In this document: positions 8,864-16,725 of the stretch, one piece after another | Layout of the letters: each line of letters starts with the position of its first letter | Position numbering within the stretch: position 1 is the first letter of the stretch | Origin: JAMCXS01 sp964459065 | Lineage (GTDB): Bacteria; Acidobacteriota; Terriglobia; UBA7540 | Assembly: GCA_964459065.1 (NCBI GenBank) | Contig: CAYWMN010000026.1 | Span: forward strand, 1 to 24,278 | DNA: 24,278 nucleotides | Direction: 5' to 3' | The notes under the pieces: model-generated | What the model saw: only the letters and a program-made list of their open reading frames with translations | Told to the model about the DNA's origin: nothing | The model's database searches: none | Made by a program: the position numbers and the translations under genes

Positions 8864-9210
8864 ATGCGAAAAATCCTCGTGCTGCTGCGGAGCTCACACT
8901 TCTTTTTCCCGCTTTTCGTCCGGCCAAAGCGCAAGCCCCCGAAAAAGCCTATCGGCCGCCGCAAGTGCTCTCGATGGTGGAGGCTTCGTGCCCGGCCTGA
9001 GGCCTCCAGGACCTAACGGCGGTTCTGGAGATAGCAGTCCCCAGGAGTGAAAAGATTGCAAATGTTCACGGAGAGCACGGGGCTGCAGGATTTACGCCCC
9101 AGGCTCTTAAGGCAATCCGGAAGTGGAAATTCGCGCCGGACACCTTGGCCGGCCGGCCCGTTGAAGCATCAATTCCCGTAAGGTTCTCCTTCAGCCAGCC
9201 GCCCGTCTGG
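8864..9210 (+). pseudogene. Broken gene for a TonB C-terminal-domain (energy transducer-like) protein
   Basis: A start site with a strong ribosome site (GAGGTGA, overlapping the transglycosylase stop) precedes ATG at 8864 and a signal-peptide-like MRKILVLL. The rest of the homology is in another frame, beginning near 8890 and running through PPQVLSMVEA, an in-frame TGA at 8998-9000, then VLEIAV, ALKAIRKWKFAPDTLAGRP and IPVRFSF. This is the TonB C-terminal pattern (AAxEAVRxWxFxPA...G.PV...V.F). Two lesions therefore separate it from an intact gene: a net one-base loss near 8880-8900 and one nonsense codon. After the domain the frame has no stop until 9498, across the antisense response regulator, so the natural end is also lost. 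It would have been a small exported protein coupled to the transglycosylase. Not an obvious sequencing artefact, but two errors cannot be excluded. Confidence 0.7.
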
Positions 9211-9274
9211 TGGAGGAACCGGAAATTAGCCGAGTTCTCCCCCGAGCGCGCGCCCGGCGATTGCAAGCAGCAGG

Positions 9275-9703
9275 TTATGCCGCGGCTGAACTGCTGGCCA
9301 GGAAAGCATCCGTTGTCCGCATCAACTCAGCTTCCGGAACCGGCTCCTCAAGGTAATCGGCCGCCCCCAGGCGCATGGCTTCCAGATAGCATTCCATATG
9401 CAGCGTCCGCGCCACCACGATCACCGGCCTTCGGCGATCGACAGCAACCGCCCGTTCCAGTACAGGGCGCCCTTCAAATTCACAGCTGCCCTGGCTGATC
9501 ACCACCAGGTCAAAACCTTCCGACCGGAGAAACTCCAGCGCGCCATCATAAGTGGAAGAGGTTGAAACCACCCAGCCGGCGCCTTGCAGAACCGCCCGGT
9601 AGTAGGCCAGGTCACCGTGGTCTTCGTCAACCACAAGCACCCGCCCTTTGTTGACCAACGGTCTTTGCCCGATAGGGCTGTCGAACTTACGCCTCTCTGA
9701 CAT
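9275..9703 (-). CDS. Orphan receiver-domain protein lacking the phosphoacceptor Asp
   Basis: 142 aa, almost entirely one CheY-like receiver fold: RVLVVDEDHGDL (acidic Asp26/Asp28), GWVVSTSSTYDGALEFLRSEGFDLVVI, RRPVIVVARTL and AMRLGAADYLEEPV. The residue that aligns with the phosphorylated Asp at the end of beta-3 is Ser70 or its neighbours (VISQGSCEFEG); the switch Thr/Ser of beta-4 is Ala98 and the conserved Lys of beta-5 is Glu120. It is thus a pseudo-receiver, unlikely to be phosphorylated in the usual way, and no output domain or kinase is adjacent. The start at 9703 has a strong AGGAGGGGGAG site. It is convergent with the TonB remnant. Role unknown; protein-protein regulation is a guess. 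Confidence 0.8.
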   Translation of the reverse strand: MSERRKFDSPIGQRPLVNKGRVLVVDEDHGDLAYYRAVLQGAGWVVSTSSTYDGALEFLRSEGFDLVVISQGSCEFEGRPVLERAVAVDRRRPVIVVARTLHMECYLEAMRLGAADYLEEPVPEAELMRTTDAFLASSSAAA

Positions 9704-10329
9704 CTCCCCCTCCTGATACCCCTACAGATGATCCGAATAGATCGAATGAAGCGCCATCGGGTTCCACTTCCCTTCCGATGGGACTCGGGTTGCGCCACCG
9801 CCGACACAACGCGTTAGCCTTGTGCCTGCCGCCTCTTATAGAGCCCGCTTCAAAAGCCGGGCGTTATTAAGACCTGTTGGGCTTGCAGTGCTCGACGGGA
9901 GGATCGTTTACTTAAGCGGAGGTACGTGCAGAGAACTCTGGAACCTAAGGATTATCAGGAAATTGCGGCTGCAAGAGAAGTCGCGAGAACTCCTGGAACC
10001 GTGAGCCGCCCATAGAACCCGGACACCTCCTTCCGCAACAGTCTTAGGAATCTCTTATGGCTTGATGCTAGCCCTCATATCTCGCGAAGTCAAGCGATGA
10101 ATGTGAGCGAAAGTTAATCCTAGTACGCCCGGACGGTTTCCCTCTATGGCGTTGAAAATCCAGCGTTCACTTCCACCGACCTGAACCGAACAAAGCCCCT
10201 GATATCCCGCAAACAACCCCCGCTCCATCTTCGGTCCGGAAGGGGTATAATCAGCATATCCTTCAGCGAGGATGAGACTTGAGGGTTGAAACGTTCCCCC
10301 TCTTTTGGTAGTCTCCATCGGGTCCAACA
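9704..10329. other. 626-nt intergenic region without a convincing gene
   Basis: Divergent region between the pseudo-receiver gene (-) and the zinc-ribbon gene (+). It holds the strong ribosome site of the receiver gene (9704-9714) and a TATAAT at 10246-10251. Short open frames exist on both strands, but none has a ribosome site together with protein-like composition. No tRNA cloverleaf, repeat array or transposase remnant was seen. Confidence 0.5.
10246..10251 (+). promoter_or_regulatory. Possible -10 box of the zinc-ribbon gene
   Basis: A perfect TATAAT stands 78 nt before the start codon at 10330. The bases about 17 nt upstream (CTCCAT region) do not resemble TTGACA, so only the -10 half is supported. 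Confidence 0.25.
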
Positions 10330-10710
10330 ATGGCAACTCCCTGTCGAAAATGCGGCGCCACCAAAACGGAATGGGCCCATCATGACTTTTTCTATTCGCT
10401 GGCAAAAAAGTTTGGTTACCGCTTGCGGGTGTGCTCGCGCTGCCGCCGTTTACGGCTGCTGCATCGGAATGAACACCCCGACGAACCGGTGATCCGCAAA
10501 AGCCGCAAAGTCTTTGCGCCGGCGCCGTTAACGCCTTCGTTACCGGTTCCATTAGATTCCAGGACGCCGCAGCCGGCCCGCCAGTGTCCCCGCTGCGGCA
10601 GCGCCAATTTTCGCAGGTCAAAGCGGCGCTGGCATGAGCGGGTGGTGAACCGTTCACCCATGGCTCGCTGCAACGAATGCCAAAATCGTTTTCCTCTCTT
10701 CACAGCGTAA
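10330..10710 (+). CDS. Small double zinc-ribbon protein of unknown function
   Basis: 126 aa. Two four-cysteine knuckle pairs are visible: Cys5-x2-Cys8 with Cys35-x2-Cys38, and Cys86-x2-Cys89 with Cys114-x2-Cys117, each consistent with one zinc ribbon. The linker (about 55-84) is Pro/Arg-rich and probably disordered. The protein is very basic, suggesting contact with nucleic acid or the ribosome. I recognise no named family. The ATG at 10330 has no strong ribosome site, but the Cys-Arg-Lys-Cys knuckle follows it directly, so a later start is impossible. The stop is followed by GGCCG-GTT-CGGCC, a small hairpin without T tract. murJ begins 114 nt downstream on the same strand. The zinc-binding call is firm, the role open. 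Confidence 0.75.
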   Translation: MATPCRKCGATKTEWAHHDFFYSLAKKFGYRLRVCSRCRRLRLLHRNEHPDEPVIRKSRKVFAPAPLTPSLPVPLDSRTPQPARQCPRCGSANFRRSKRRWHERVVNRSPMARCNECQNRFPLFTA

Positions 10711-10824
10711 GGCCGGTTCGGCCGGCAGCCCATCAGATTTCCCTGGGCAAGTTATACTAAAGTCTTTTCCGCGTTCAAATCGAGTCAGGGTCAAACGGCC
10801 CCCAAACAAGGTACCTGATCGCCC

Positions 10825-12411
10825 ATGGCTGCACGTTCCTTAAATCGCCGCATCGCCGTCTCCGCCAGCATCGTGATGGGCAGCGTGCTGGCAAGCCGCC
10901 TGCTCGGGTTCTTAAGGGAATGGACGGTCGCCCACCAGATTGGGGCCAGCGCCGTCACCGACGCCTATTACACGGCTTTTACGCTGCCGGACTTTGTGAA
11001 CTATCTGGTGGCGGGCGCCTCGCTCAGCATCACCTTTATTCCCGTCTTTACCAAGTACGCGGCGGAAGGAAGCGAAGACGAAGGCTGGAAAGTCTTCTCC
11101 ACCGTGATCACGACCATGACGGTGCTGCTCCTCGCCTTTGTCATCACGGGAGAAGTCTTTACGCCCCAACTGCTGCATGTGATTGCGCCCGGGTTCCATT
11201 CTGCGGAAAAAGCCCGCGCCGTTTTTCTGACCCGCCTCATGCTGCCCGCTCAAATCTTCTTTTACCTGGGCGGCGTGCTGAGCGCCGTGCAATACGCCAA
11301 AGGCCGCTTCCTGATTCCCTCGCTCGCGCCGGTGATCTACAACATTGGAATTATTCTGGGCGGATTCCTGCTGGCTTCGACCATCGGGATCACGGGATTT
11401 TCCGTCGGCGTGCTGGCAGGCGCCTTTGCGGGAAATTTTCTGCTGCAGGTTTACGGAGCGCGGCGGGTGGGAGCGCGTTTTAAGCCGAACCTCAACTTCC
11501 GGCATCCCGGCTTCCGCCTGTTTATCAAGCTGACCATTCCGATCATGCTGGCGTTCTCTCTGGTCTTCTGCGACGACTGGATCATCCGCTTTTTCGGCTC
11601 TTATCTGGTGCCCGCCTCGATCACCTGGCTGAGTTACGCCAAGTTTCTGATGAGGGTTCCCCTGGGCGTGGTGGGACAGGCCGTCGCCGTCGCCTCGTTT
11701 CCCTTCCTCGCCCAACTGTATGCGGAAAAGAAATACGACGAGCTCAATCGCACTCTCAACACCACCCTGAAAGGACTGCTTCTGCTGCTCGTGCCCATCT
11801 CCGCGCTCACCATGGCGATGGACCGTCCGCTGGTGTACTTTGTTTTTTCTTACACGCAGCTCCGCCCGTCGGACTTGAACGCCACGGCGTCGGCGCTGGC
11901 GCTGTTCTCGATCGGCATGTTCGCCTGGGGAGCGCAAGGTATTCTGGCGCGGGGATTCTATGCCGGGCGCGACACCTTGCGGCCGGCGTTGATCGGTACG
12001 GCGCTCACCGTGCTGAGCCTTCCCCTTTACTGGCTGCTGGTGAAGCCGCTCCAGTTCAAGGGGCTGGCGCTGGCAAGCTCCATCGGCATTGCCGCCTATG
12101 CGGCGGTGCTTTTTGGGGTGCTCTATCGCCGCACGCGCAATCCCGAAACCGGGGCGATGGCAGGGTTCTTTGTGAAGATTGTGGCGGCTTCAGCGGTGGG
12201 AGCAGCGGGCGCTTATCAGGTGGTGCGGTGGCTGGAAGCAAGCATTCATTGGCAGTGCACGCAGGGAGCCTTTCTGGTCCTGATCGCGGCAACTCCGGCC
12301 GGAATGCTTCTGACTTACGGGACGGCAAAACTGCTGCGCGTGCGGGAAATCGACGACTACTTGAAGTCGCTGCATCTCCCGGCACGCTTCCGGCGCAACC
12401 CCGCAAATTAA
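10825..12411 (+). CDS. murJ: Lipid II flippase MurJ
   Basis: Inner-membrane flippase of the MOP superfamily that moves undecaprenyl-PP-MurNAc-GlcNAc (lipid II) across the membrane for peptidoglycan synthesis. 528 aa, typical length, with a run of hydrophobic segments consistent with about 14 helices. The N-terminal SRLLGFLREWTVAHQIGAS and TDAYYTAFTLPDFVNYLVAG are the hallmark MurJ/MviN segments, the latter with the conserved aromatic/Pro pattern; IFFYLGGVLSAVQYAKGRF and FAWGAQGILARGFYAGRDT are further family motifs, with the arginines that line the cavity. A TATACT at 10753-10758 could be its -10 box. The start has no clear ribosome site, but the family motif begins within 25 residues. It is convergent with mnmE, the stop codons being only about 20 nt apart. 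Confidence 0.95.
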   Translation: MAARSLNRRIAVSASIVMGSVLASRLLGFLREWTVAHQIGASAVTDAYYTAFTLPDFVNYLVAGASLSITFIPVFTKYAAEGSEDEGWKVFSTVITTMTVLLLAFVITGEVFTPQLLHVIAPGFHSAEKARAVFLTRLMLPAQIFFYLGGVLSAVQYAKGRFLIPSLAPVIYNIGIILGGFLLASTIGITGFSVGVLAGAFAGNFLLQVYGARRVGARFKPNLNFRHPGFRLFIKLTIPIMLAFSLVFCDDWIIRFFGSYLVPASITWLSYAKFLMRVPLGVVGQAVAVASFPFLAQLYAEKKYDELNRTLNTTLKGLLLLLVPISALTMAMDRPLVYFVFSYTQLRPSDLNATASALALFSIGMFAWGAQGILARGFYAGRDTLRPALIGTALTVLSLPLYWLLVKPLQFKGLALASSIGIAAYAAVLFGVLYRRTRNPETGAMAGFFVKIVAASAVGAAGAYQVVRWLEASIHWQCTQGAFLVLIAATPAGMLLTYGTAKLLRVREIDDYLKSLHLPARFRRNPAN

Positions 12412-12431
12412 GGCGCCAGCGCCCGGCAGCG

Positions 12432-13829
12432 CTATTTCCCGATGCAAAACGTGGAAAAGATGGTCCCCAGGATATCTTCCACGTCGGTTGCGCCCGCGAG
12501 CGCGTCCAACTGGTGAAGGGCGTCGTACAGATCCAAAAGCAGCATTTCGTGGTGCAGCCGGCGGCTCGAGCCGTCCCGGCAACGGTCCAGCGCCTCGACC
12601 GAAGCTTTGAGCAATTGCTGATGGCGAAGGTTCGTAACCAGTTCGCCCTCGGAGCCGAGATTTTCTCCCGCCGAGGCGCACTCGATAATCTTATCCCGCA
12701 GTTGCTCAATGCCCTGGCCCGTGAGCGCGGACGTGGCAATGATTTCCACGGGCGGAAATCCCTCGCCCCCGGGCGCCGAGACAAACTGCGAAAGGGCTTC
12801 ACGCGAGACGCGCGGCTCGAGATCCGACTTGTTGGCCGCCACCAGCAGGGCTCCCAGGCGCCGCGTCTTGCGAACCAGTTCGGCGTCTTCTTCCGTCCAC
12901 TCGCCGGAAGAATCCACCACCAGCAGTCGAAGGTCGGAATCGGCCATCGCCTGGCGGGATCGTTCAACGCCAATCTTCTCCACATCGTCGCTCGAATGGC
13001 GAATGCCCGCCGTATCGACCAGCCGAACGGGAAGGCCGCCGAGCGAGGCGGTTTCGGTCACCAGATCGCGCGTGGTTCCCGGCGTGGAGGTTACAATCGC
13101 CCGGTCCATCTTCAGGAGCCGGTTGAAGAGGCTGGATTTGCCGACGTTGGGACGGCCCACAATCGAAAGGCTCAAGCCTTCCCGGATAATCCGGCCGTAG
13201 TCATAACCTTCGACCAGTTTGCCCAGGTCGGCGCGGATGGCCTCCAGCCGGCTGAGGATTTCCGTCCAGGGAACAACGTCAACGTCATCGTCGGCAAAGT
13301 CGATGCCGGCCTCCAGCCGCGCAATGAGCTCGATTAAGGCCTGCTGATGAGGCTTGAGGCGGGCTGAAAGCGCTCCCTCAAGCTGGGTTGCGGCAACCCG
13401 CGCCTGATAGAGCGTGCGCGCCTCAATCAAATCGCGGACGGCTTCCGCCTGGGTTAAATCGATGCGGTGGTTCAGGAAGGCGCGCAGCGTGAATTCGCCG
13501 GGCTCGGCGGCCCGGGCGCCCCGCGCAAGGCAGCATTTCACCCCATAACCCAAAATCACCGGAGCGCCGTGGCAGGAAATTTCCACCACGTCCCCGCCTG
13601 TGTAGGAATGGGGCCGGCGGTAATAGGTGAAGACCACCTCGTCCAGAACCTTGCCGGTCTCAGGATCCAGGAAAGCGCCCAGGGTTGAGCGCTGAGGCTC
13701 CGGAGGCGTCTGCGGCAGCCGCACCAGTTCCAGGGAGATCGCAAGCGCCCGGTCCCCGGCCAGGCGCACCACCCCAATGCCTCCGTGGCCGGGAGGCGTG
13801 GCAATGGCCACAATGGTGTCTTCGGTCAT
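12432..13829 (-). CDS. mnmE: tRNA uridine-5-carboxymethylaminomethyl GTPase MnmE (TrmE)
   Basis: GTPase that, with MnmG, modifies the wobble uridine of certain tRNAs using methylene-tetrahydrofolate. 465 aa, full length. The N-terminal folate-binding domain opens DTIVAIATPPGHGGIGVVRL and includes HSYTGGDVVEISCHG and EPGEFTLRAFLN. An embedded Ras-like G domain shows G1 GRPNVGKSS, G2 TPGTTRD, G3 DTAG and G4 NKSD. The C-terminus is CIGK, with Cys462, as in the family. It is the last gene of the rpmH-rnpA-yidD-yidC-jag-mnmE block, 18 nt after jag, and faces murJ. mnmG and rsmG, often next, are absent from this window. Confidence 0.97.
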   Translation of the reverse strand: MTEDTIVAIATPPGHGGIGVVRLAGDRALAISLELVRLPQTPPEPQRSTLGAFLDPETGKVLDEVVFTYYRRPHSYTGGDVVEISCHGAPVILGYGVKCCLARGARAAEPGEFTLRAFLNHRIDLTQAEAVRDLIEARTLYQARVAATQLEGALSARLKPHQQALIELIARLEAGIDFADDDVDVVPWTEILSRLEAIRADLGKLVEGYDYGRIIREGLSLSIVGRPNVGKSSLFNRLLKMDRAIVTSTPGTTRDLVTETASLGGLPVRLVDTAGIRHSSDDVEKIGVERSRQAMADSDLRLLVVDSSGEWTEEDAELVRKTRRLGALLVAANKSDLEPRVSREALSQFVSAPGGEGFPPVEIIATSALTGQGIEQLRDKIIECASAGENLGSEGELVTNLRHQQLLKASVEALDRCRDGSSRRLHHEMLLLDLYDALHQLDALAGATDVEDILGTIFSTFCIGK

Positions 13830-13847
13830 GGCGCCAGAACCTGAGGG

Positions 13848-14363
13848 TCAGCTTGCGGAAGGAGATTCAGCGGGATATATGACGACTTTGCGATGCTCGC
13901 CGTTGCCCTCGCTCAGGGTGCGCACGCCGGTCTCGCCTTTGAGCGCCACGTGAACGATGCGGCGTTCGCGCGCGTTCATGGGATTCAAGGAAAACGGAAC
14001 GCCCGATTCCTGAACTTGCCGGGCTGCGATGGAGGCCGTGAGTTTCAACTCCTCCGCCCGCACCCGCCGCCAACCCTGGCAATCAAAAATGATTCTACCC
14101 GCCCCTTCATCGGCGCGCACGGCCTTGACCACCAGGTATTCAAGAGCGTCCAGCAGAGCGGCGTTTCTTTCAAGCAGCAGATCGGAGTCGGCGCCCTCAA
14201 AATCCACCACCGTGCCGAAAATTCCCGCCTCCACCTCGGCTGCGTCGCACTGCCGAATGGTAAACCTCAGGTTAAATCCCCCGTGCTCGATGATTTTGCC
14301 CACCAGCGATTCGATCCCGGGGAGGTGCGTGTTTCCGGATTGTTCAGGAGCTTGAAGATCCAT
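13848..14363 (-). CDS. jag: Jag/KhpB-like KH-R3H RNA-binding protein
   Basis: 171 aa. It combines a KH-like domain (about 50-95, around RNAALLDALEYLVVKAVRADEG) with an R3H-type C-terminal segment (NPMNARERRIVHVALKGE, then VRTLSEGNGEHRKVVIYP) containing the R-x3-H motif. Jag/SpoIIIJ-associated proteins bind RNA and are encoded right behind yidC in many bacteria; in Gram-positives KhpB takes part in cell-division and sporulation control. The position, 23 nt after yidC and 18 nt before mnmE, fits exactly. The N-terminal Jag_N domain is missing, as is common in this form. The role in this organism is inferred. Confidence 0.88.
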   Translation of the reverse strand: MDLQAPEQSGNTHLPGIESLVGKIIEHGGFNLRFTIRQCDAAEVEAGIFGTVVDFEGADSDLLLERNAALLDALEYLVVKAVRADEGAGRIIFDCQGWRRVRAEELKLTASIAARQVQESGVPFSLNPMNARERRIVHVALKGETGVRTLSEGNGEHRKVVIYPAESPSAS

Positions 14364-14386
14364 GATGATTTCTGCTGTACAGCGGC

Positions 14387-16105
14387 CTACGCCTTGTCCG
14401 GGCCGGCTTTGGCCGGCGCCGGCGTCAAAGGCGGCTGCTTGGGAGTGATATAGCGGTTGATGATCAACTGCTGCGCGATGCCCACCACGTTCGCCGCCAG
14501 GAAGTATAACACCAAGCCGCTGGCCAGGCGGAAGAACATCAGTCCGAAAACCAGCGGCATGATGAGCATCATGCGCTTCTGATTGGGGTCTGCCGTAGCC
14601 ATGGGCGTCATCTTGGTCATGAAGAACATACTCACAATCATGATGGTCGGCAAAATCGGAATGGGCAGGCCAAAGATGTGAGATTTATCCGGCATCGACA
14701 AATCCTTGATCCAGAAGATCCAGGGGGCATGGCGAAACGCAAAAGGCGCTTCCAACGACTCATAAAATCCATACAGGATCGGCAACTGCGGCAGCATGGG
14801 CAGACAGCCGCCCAGCATACTGACGTTGTGCTCGCTATACAGCGCCATGATTTCCTGGTTCATTCGAGCCTTGCGCGGATCGTTGAACTTGTACTGCTTG
14901 TAGCGGTTCTTGATGGCCTCAACCAGCGGTGCAATGCGCTGCATCTCCTGCGCGGAGCGAATGCTCTTCAGCTTGAGCGGAAACAGCGCCGTGTTGATAA
15001 TCAAAGTCAGAATCACAATGGCCCAGCCGTAGTTGTGAACCCAGTTGTCATAGATATAGCGAAGGCCCAGGAAAAGCGGCTTGGCGATGACGGTGAACCA
15101 GCCGAAATCGACCAGGTCGGTGAGCGGCGGACTCGTCGTTTTGAGGATGTCCAGGGACTTGGGCGCCACGAACAATTTGAAGCTGACCGGCTGGGCCACT
15201 GAGCTTCCCAGCTCAGCATAAGCGGCTTTGGGAAGCTCTTTCTCTTTCCAATTCGCCGGCTTCCAGGTTTGCTGCCCGGCAAGGAAATCCTGATCGTGCG
15301 AGCCCGGGAAATAAATTCCGGCAAAGTAGCGGTCTTCCAGCCCGGCGAACTCAAGCGGCGCCGGCTGCTTCATCTTCCCTTCGATCTTGTGCTGATCAAC
15401 CGTCTCCAGTTTCCCGGTCCCGGCTGATTGATAAACGATCTTGCTTTGCTCAACCTGGTTCGTAATGGGCAACGAATGGTCGCCGAAGCCTCCGCGCCAG
15501 GCAACCGCAATGGGGACGTAGTGGCCGTCTTCAGCCACACTGGCACTGACATGGACGCTGTAATCCGATCCGAAGGAAAATTTCTTTTGAACCTGCAGAT
15601 GCCCGTCGCTATACGTCAAAACCAGGGTAGCGGGAGCGGTAAGAGTTGTGCCCGAAGGCGAGGCAACAAAAAGCGCGTGGTTGATCTTTTGGTCGAGCGA
15701 GGGGTCCGCCGTGCTGATGCTCAGAGGAAAGCCAAGCTGCCGGGTTGCCTCCGAGTCGACGACATCGAGGGGCTTGCCGTTTTCGTCATGGTACTTTTTG
15801 AGGACCCAGCTTTTGACAACACCGCCCTCGGTTGAGATCTCCACGCGGTAGAGGCTGTTCTCGACGGTAATTTCCTGCGCCTGGTGGCCCTGGGCCGCCG
15901 GGATGGCTGGCGGAGGAGCAACCTTGGGAGCCGCGGGAGCCTTCGCCGCCTGCTGGGAACCTTTCTGCTTTGCGCCCTGCTCCGCCTTGGCTACTTCCTT
16001 GCTGGACGAGGAGGGCGGCGGTTGTTTCACAAACAGCTTTCCCCACAGCAACAGCAGTGCAAAGGAAAGGGCGAAGGCAATCATCACCCGTTTTTCTGTG
16101 CTCAT
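14387..16105 (-). CDS. yidC: Membrane protein insertase YidC
   Basis: Inner-membrane insertase acting alone or with SecYEG. 572 aa, the long Gram-negative form. Residues 6-24 are the first transmembrane helix, followed by a Lys/Pro/Ala-rich linker and the periplasmic beta-sandwich domain (about 75-330). The conserved 60KD_IMP core starts near NYGWAIVILTLIINTALFPL and shows LKSIRSAQEMQRIAP, GGCLPMLPQLPILYGFY and LASGLVLYFLAANVVGIAQQ; it ends in a short basic tail. The start follows a purine-rich AAGAAGAAGAAAG tract. It lies 39 nt downstream of the yidD stop, within the rpmH block. Confidence 0.97.
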   Translation of the reverse strand: MSTEKRVMIAFALSFALLLLWGKLFVKQPPPSSSSKEVAKAEQGAKQKGSQQAAKAPAAPKVAPPPAIPAAQGHQAQEITVENSLYRVEISTEGGVVKSWVLKKYHDENGKPLDVVDSEATRQLGFPLSISTADPSLDQKINHALFVASPSGTTLTAPATLVLTYSDGHLQVQKKFSFGSDYSVHVSASVAEDGHYVPIAVAWRGGFGDHSLPITNQVEQSKIVYQSAGTGKLETVDQHKIEGKMKQPAPLEFAGLEDRYFAGIYFPGSHDQDFLAGQQTWKPANWKEKELPKAAYAELGSSVAQPVSFKLFVAPKSLDILKTTSPPLTDLVDFGWFTVIAKPLFLGLRYIYDNWVHNYGWAIVILTLIINTALFPLKLKSIRSAQEMQRIAPLVEAIKNRYKQYKFNDPRKARMNQEIMALYSEHNVSMLGGCLPMLPQLPILYGFYESLEAPFAFRHAPWIFWIKDLSMPDKSHIFGLPIPILPTIMIVSMFFMTKMTPMATADPNQKRMMLIMPLVFGLMFFRLASGLVLYFLAANVVGIAQQLIINRYITPKQPPLTPAPAKAGPDKA

Positions 16106-16144
16106 GATCGAAAGACTTTCTTCTTCTTTTGCTGAGCCCCGCCG

Positions 16145-16384
16145 TTATTTTTCAGGGACCGGGTCGTAGCCATGCCCGCCCCACGGCCGGCAGCGCAAAA
16201 GCCGCTTAACCGCCAACCCCATCCCCCGCCAGGCGCCCCATCTGTCGACAGCCTCATAGGCGTAGGCCGAGCAGGACGGATAGAAACGGCACGACGAGGG
16301 GATAATCGGTGAAAGGCAGACTTGATAAAATCGAATCAGGCCGAGCGCCAGGAGCCTTAGCGCGCCCCCCGCTCCGCGGCGGAT
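16145..16384 (-). CDS. yidD: Membrane protein insertion efficiency factor YidD (start unresolved)
   Basis: Small membrane-associated protein that aids YidC-dependent insertion. The conserved body is complete: LIRFYQVCLSPIIPSSCRFY, PSCSAYAYEAV, KRLLRCRPWGGHGYDPVP, with the family's three-cysteine pattern and amphipathic N-terminus. The start is the problem. No ATG, GTG or TTG occurs in frame between the domain and 16624, where an ATG would overlap rnpA by about 270 nt and add roughly 80 residues foreign to the family. The coordinates given assume an ATC start (16382-16384); a CTG at 16349-16351, just after the rnpA stop, is the other choice (68 aa). Either is a rare start, or translation is coupled to rnpA. 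Identity is firm, the 5' end is not. Confidence 0.85.
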   Translation of the reverse strand: MRRGAGGALRLLALGLIRFYQVCLSPIIPSSCRFYPSCSAYAYEAVDRWGAWRGMGLAVKRLLRCRPWGGHGYDPVPEK

Positions 16385-16725
16385 GAGCCGGGAAACAGGC
16401 GCAGCAGTTGCTTTTCGAGCGCCGGATAGGCGATTGTGGCGGCGCTCATGCGCGGATTCACCACAATGTCCCAGCCCGCCGCAAGCTCCGTTCGGTGCAG
16501 TCGGAAAACTTCCCGCACGCGCCGCTTGATGCGGTTGCGGAGTACGGCGCCGCCCACGCGCACAGGAACCGTGATTCCCAAGCGTGTTTCGGCTAGACCG
16601 TTCGGCCGGATAAAGACTGTGCATACCGAGGCGCTACGGCGCTGCCCCTCCTCATAAACCCGCCGGAACTCCGGGCGGCGCAGCAGCCGGAATTTCTTGG
16701 GGAAAGCGCCTGAACCGGGCTTCAT
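16357..16725 (-). CDS. rnpA: Ribonuclease P protein component
   Basis: Protein subunit of RNase P, which removes 5' leaders from pre-tRNAs with the rnpB RNA (not in this window). 122 aa. The fold markers are FRLLRRPEFRRVYEEG, LGITVPVRVGGAVLRNRIKR and RRVREVFR, which include the conserved RNR motif (RNRIKRRVREVFR). The start ATG overlaps the rpmH stop as ATGA, the arrangement usual for rpmH-rnpA. The C-terminal tail GSSAAERGAR overlaps the beginning of yidD in another frame. Confidence 0.95.
   Translation of the reverse strand: MKPGSGAFPKKFRLLRRPEFRRVYEEGQRRSASVCTVFIRPNGLAETRLGITVPVRVGGAVLRNRIKRRVREVFRLHRTELAAGWDIVVNPRMSAATIAYPALEKQLLRLFPGSSAAERGAR

Noticed and set aside
8998..9000. In-frame TGA in the TonB-like frame as selenocysteine
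   Set aside because: TonB domains have no selenocysteine position, no SECIS-like hairpin was seen, and a second lesion upstream already breaks the gene.
9950..10018. Stretch reading like a helix-turn-helix tail (EIAAAREVARTPGTVSRP)
   Set aside because: Only about 20 residues, no ribosome site, no preceding domain; too short to tell from chance.
12412..12431. Bidirectional terminator between murJ and mnmE
   Set aside because: Only a 5-bp AGCGC/GCGCT pairing is present, partly inside mnmE, with no T tract.
12056..12985. Minus-strand open frame across the murJ/mnmE junction
   Set aside because: Runs out of frame through mnmE and antisense to murJ; Arg/Pro/Ser-rich with no motif.
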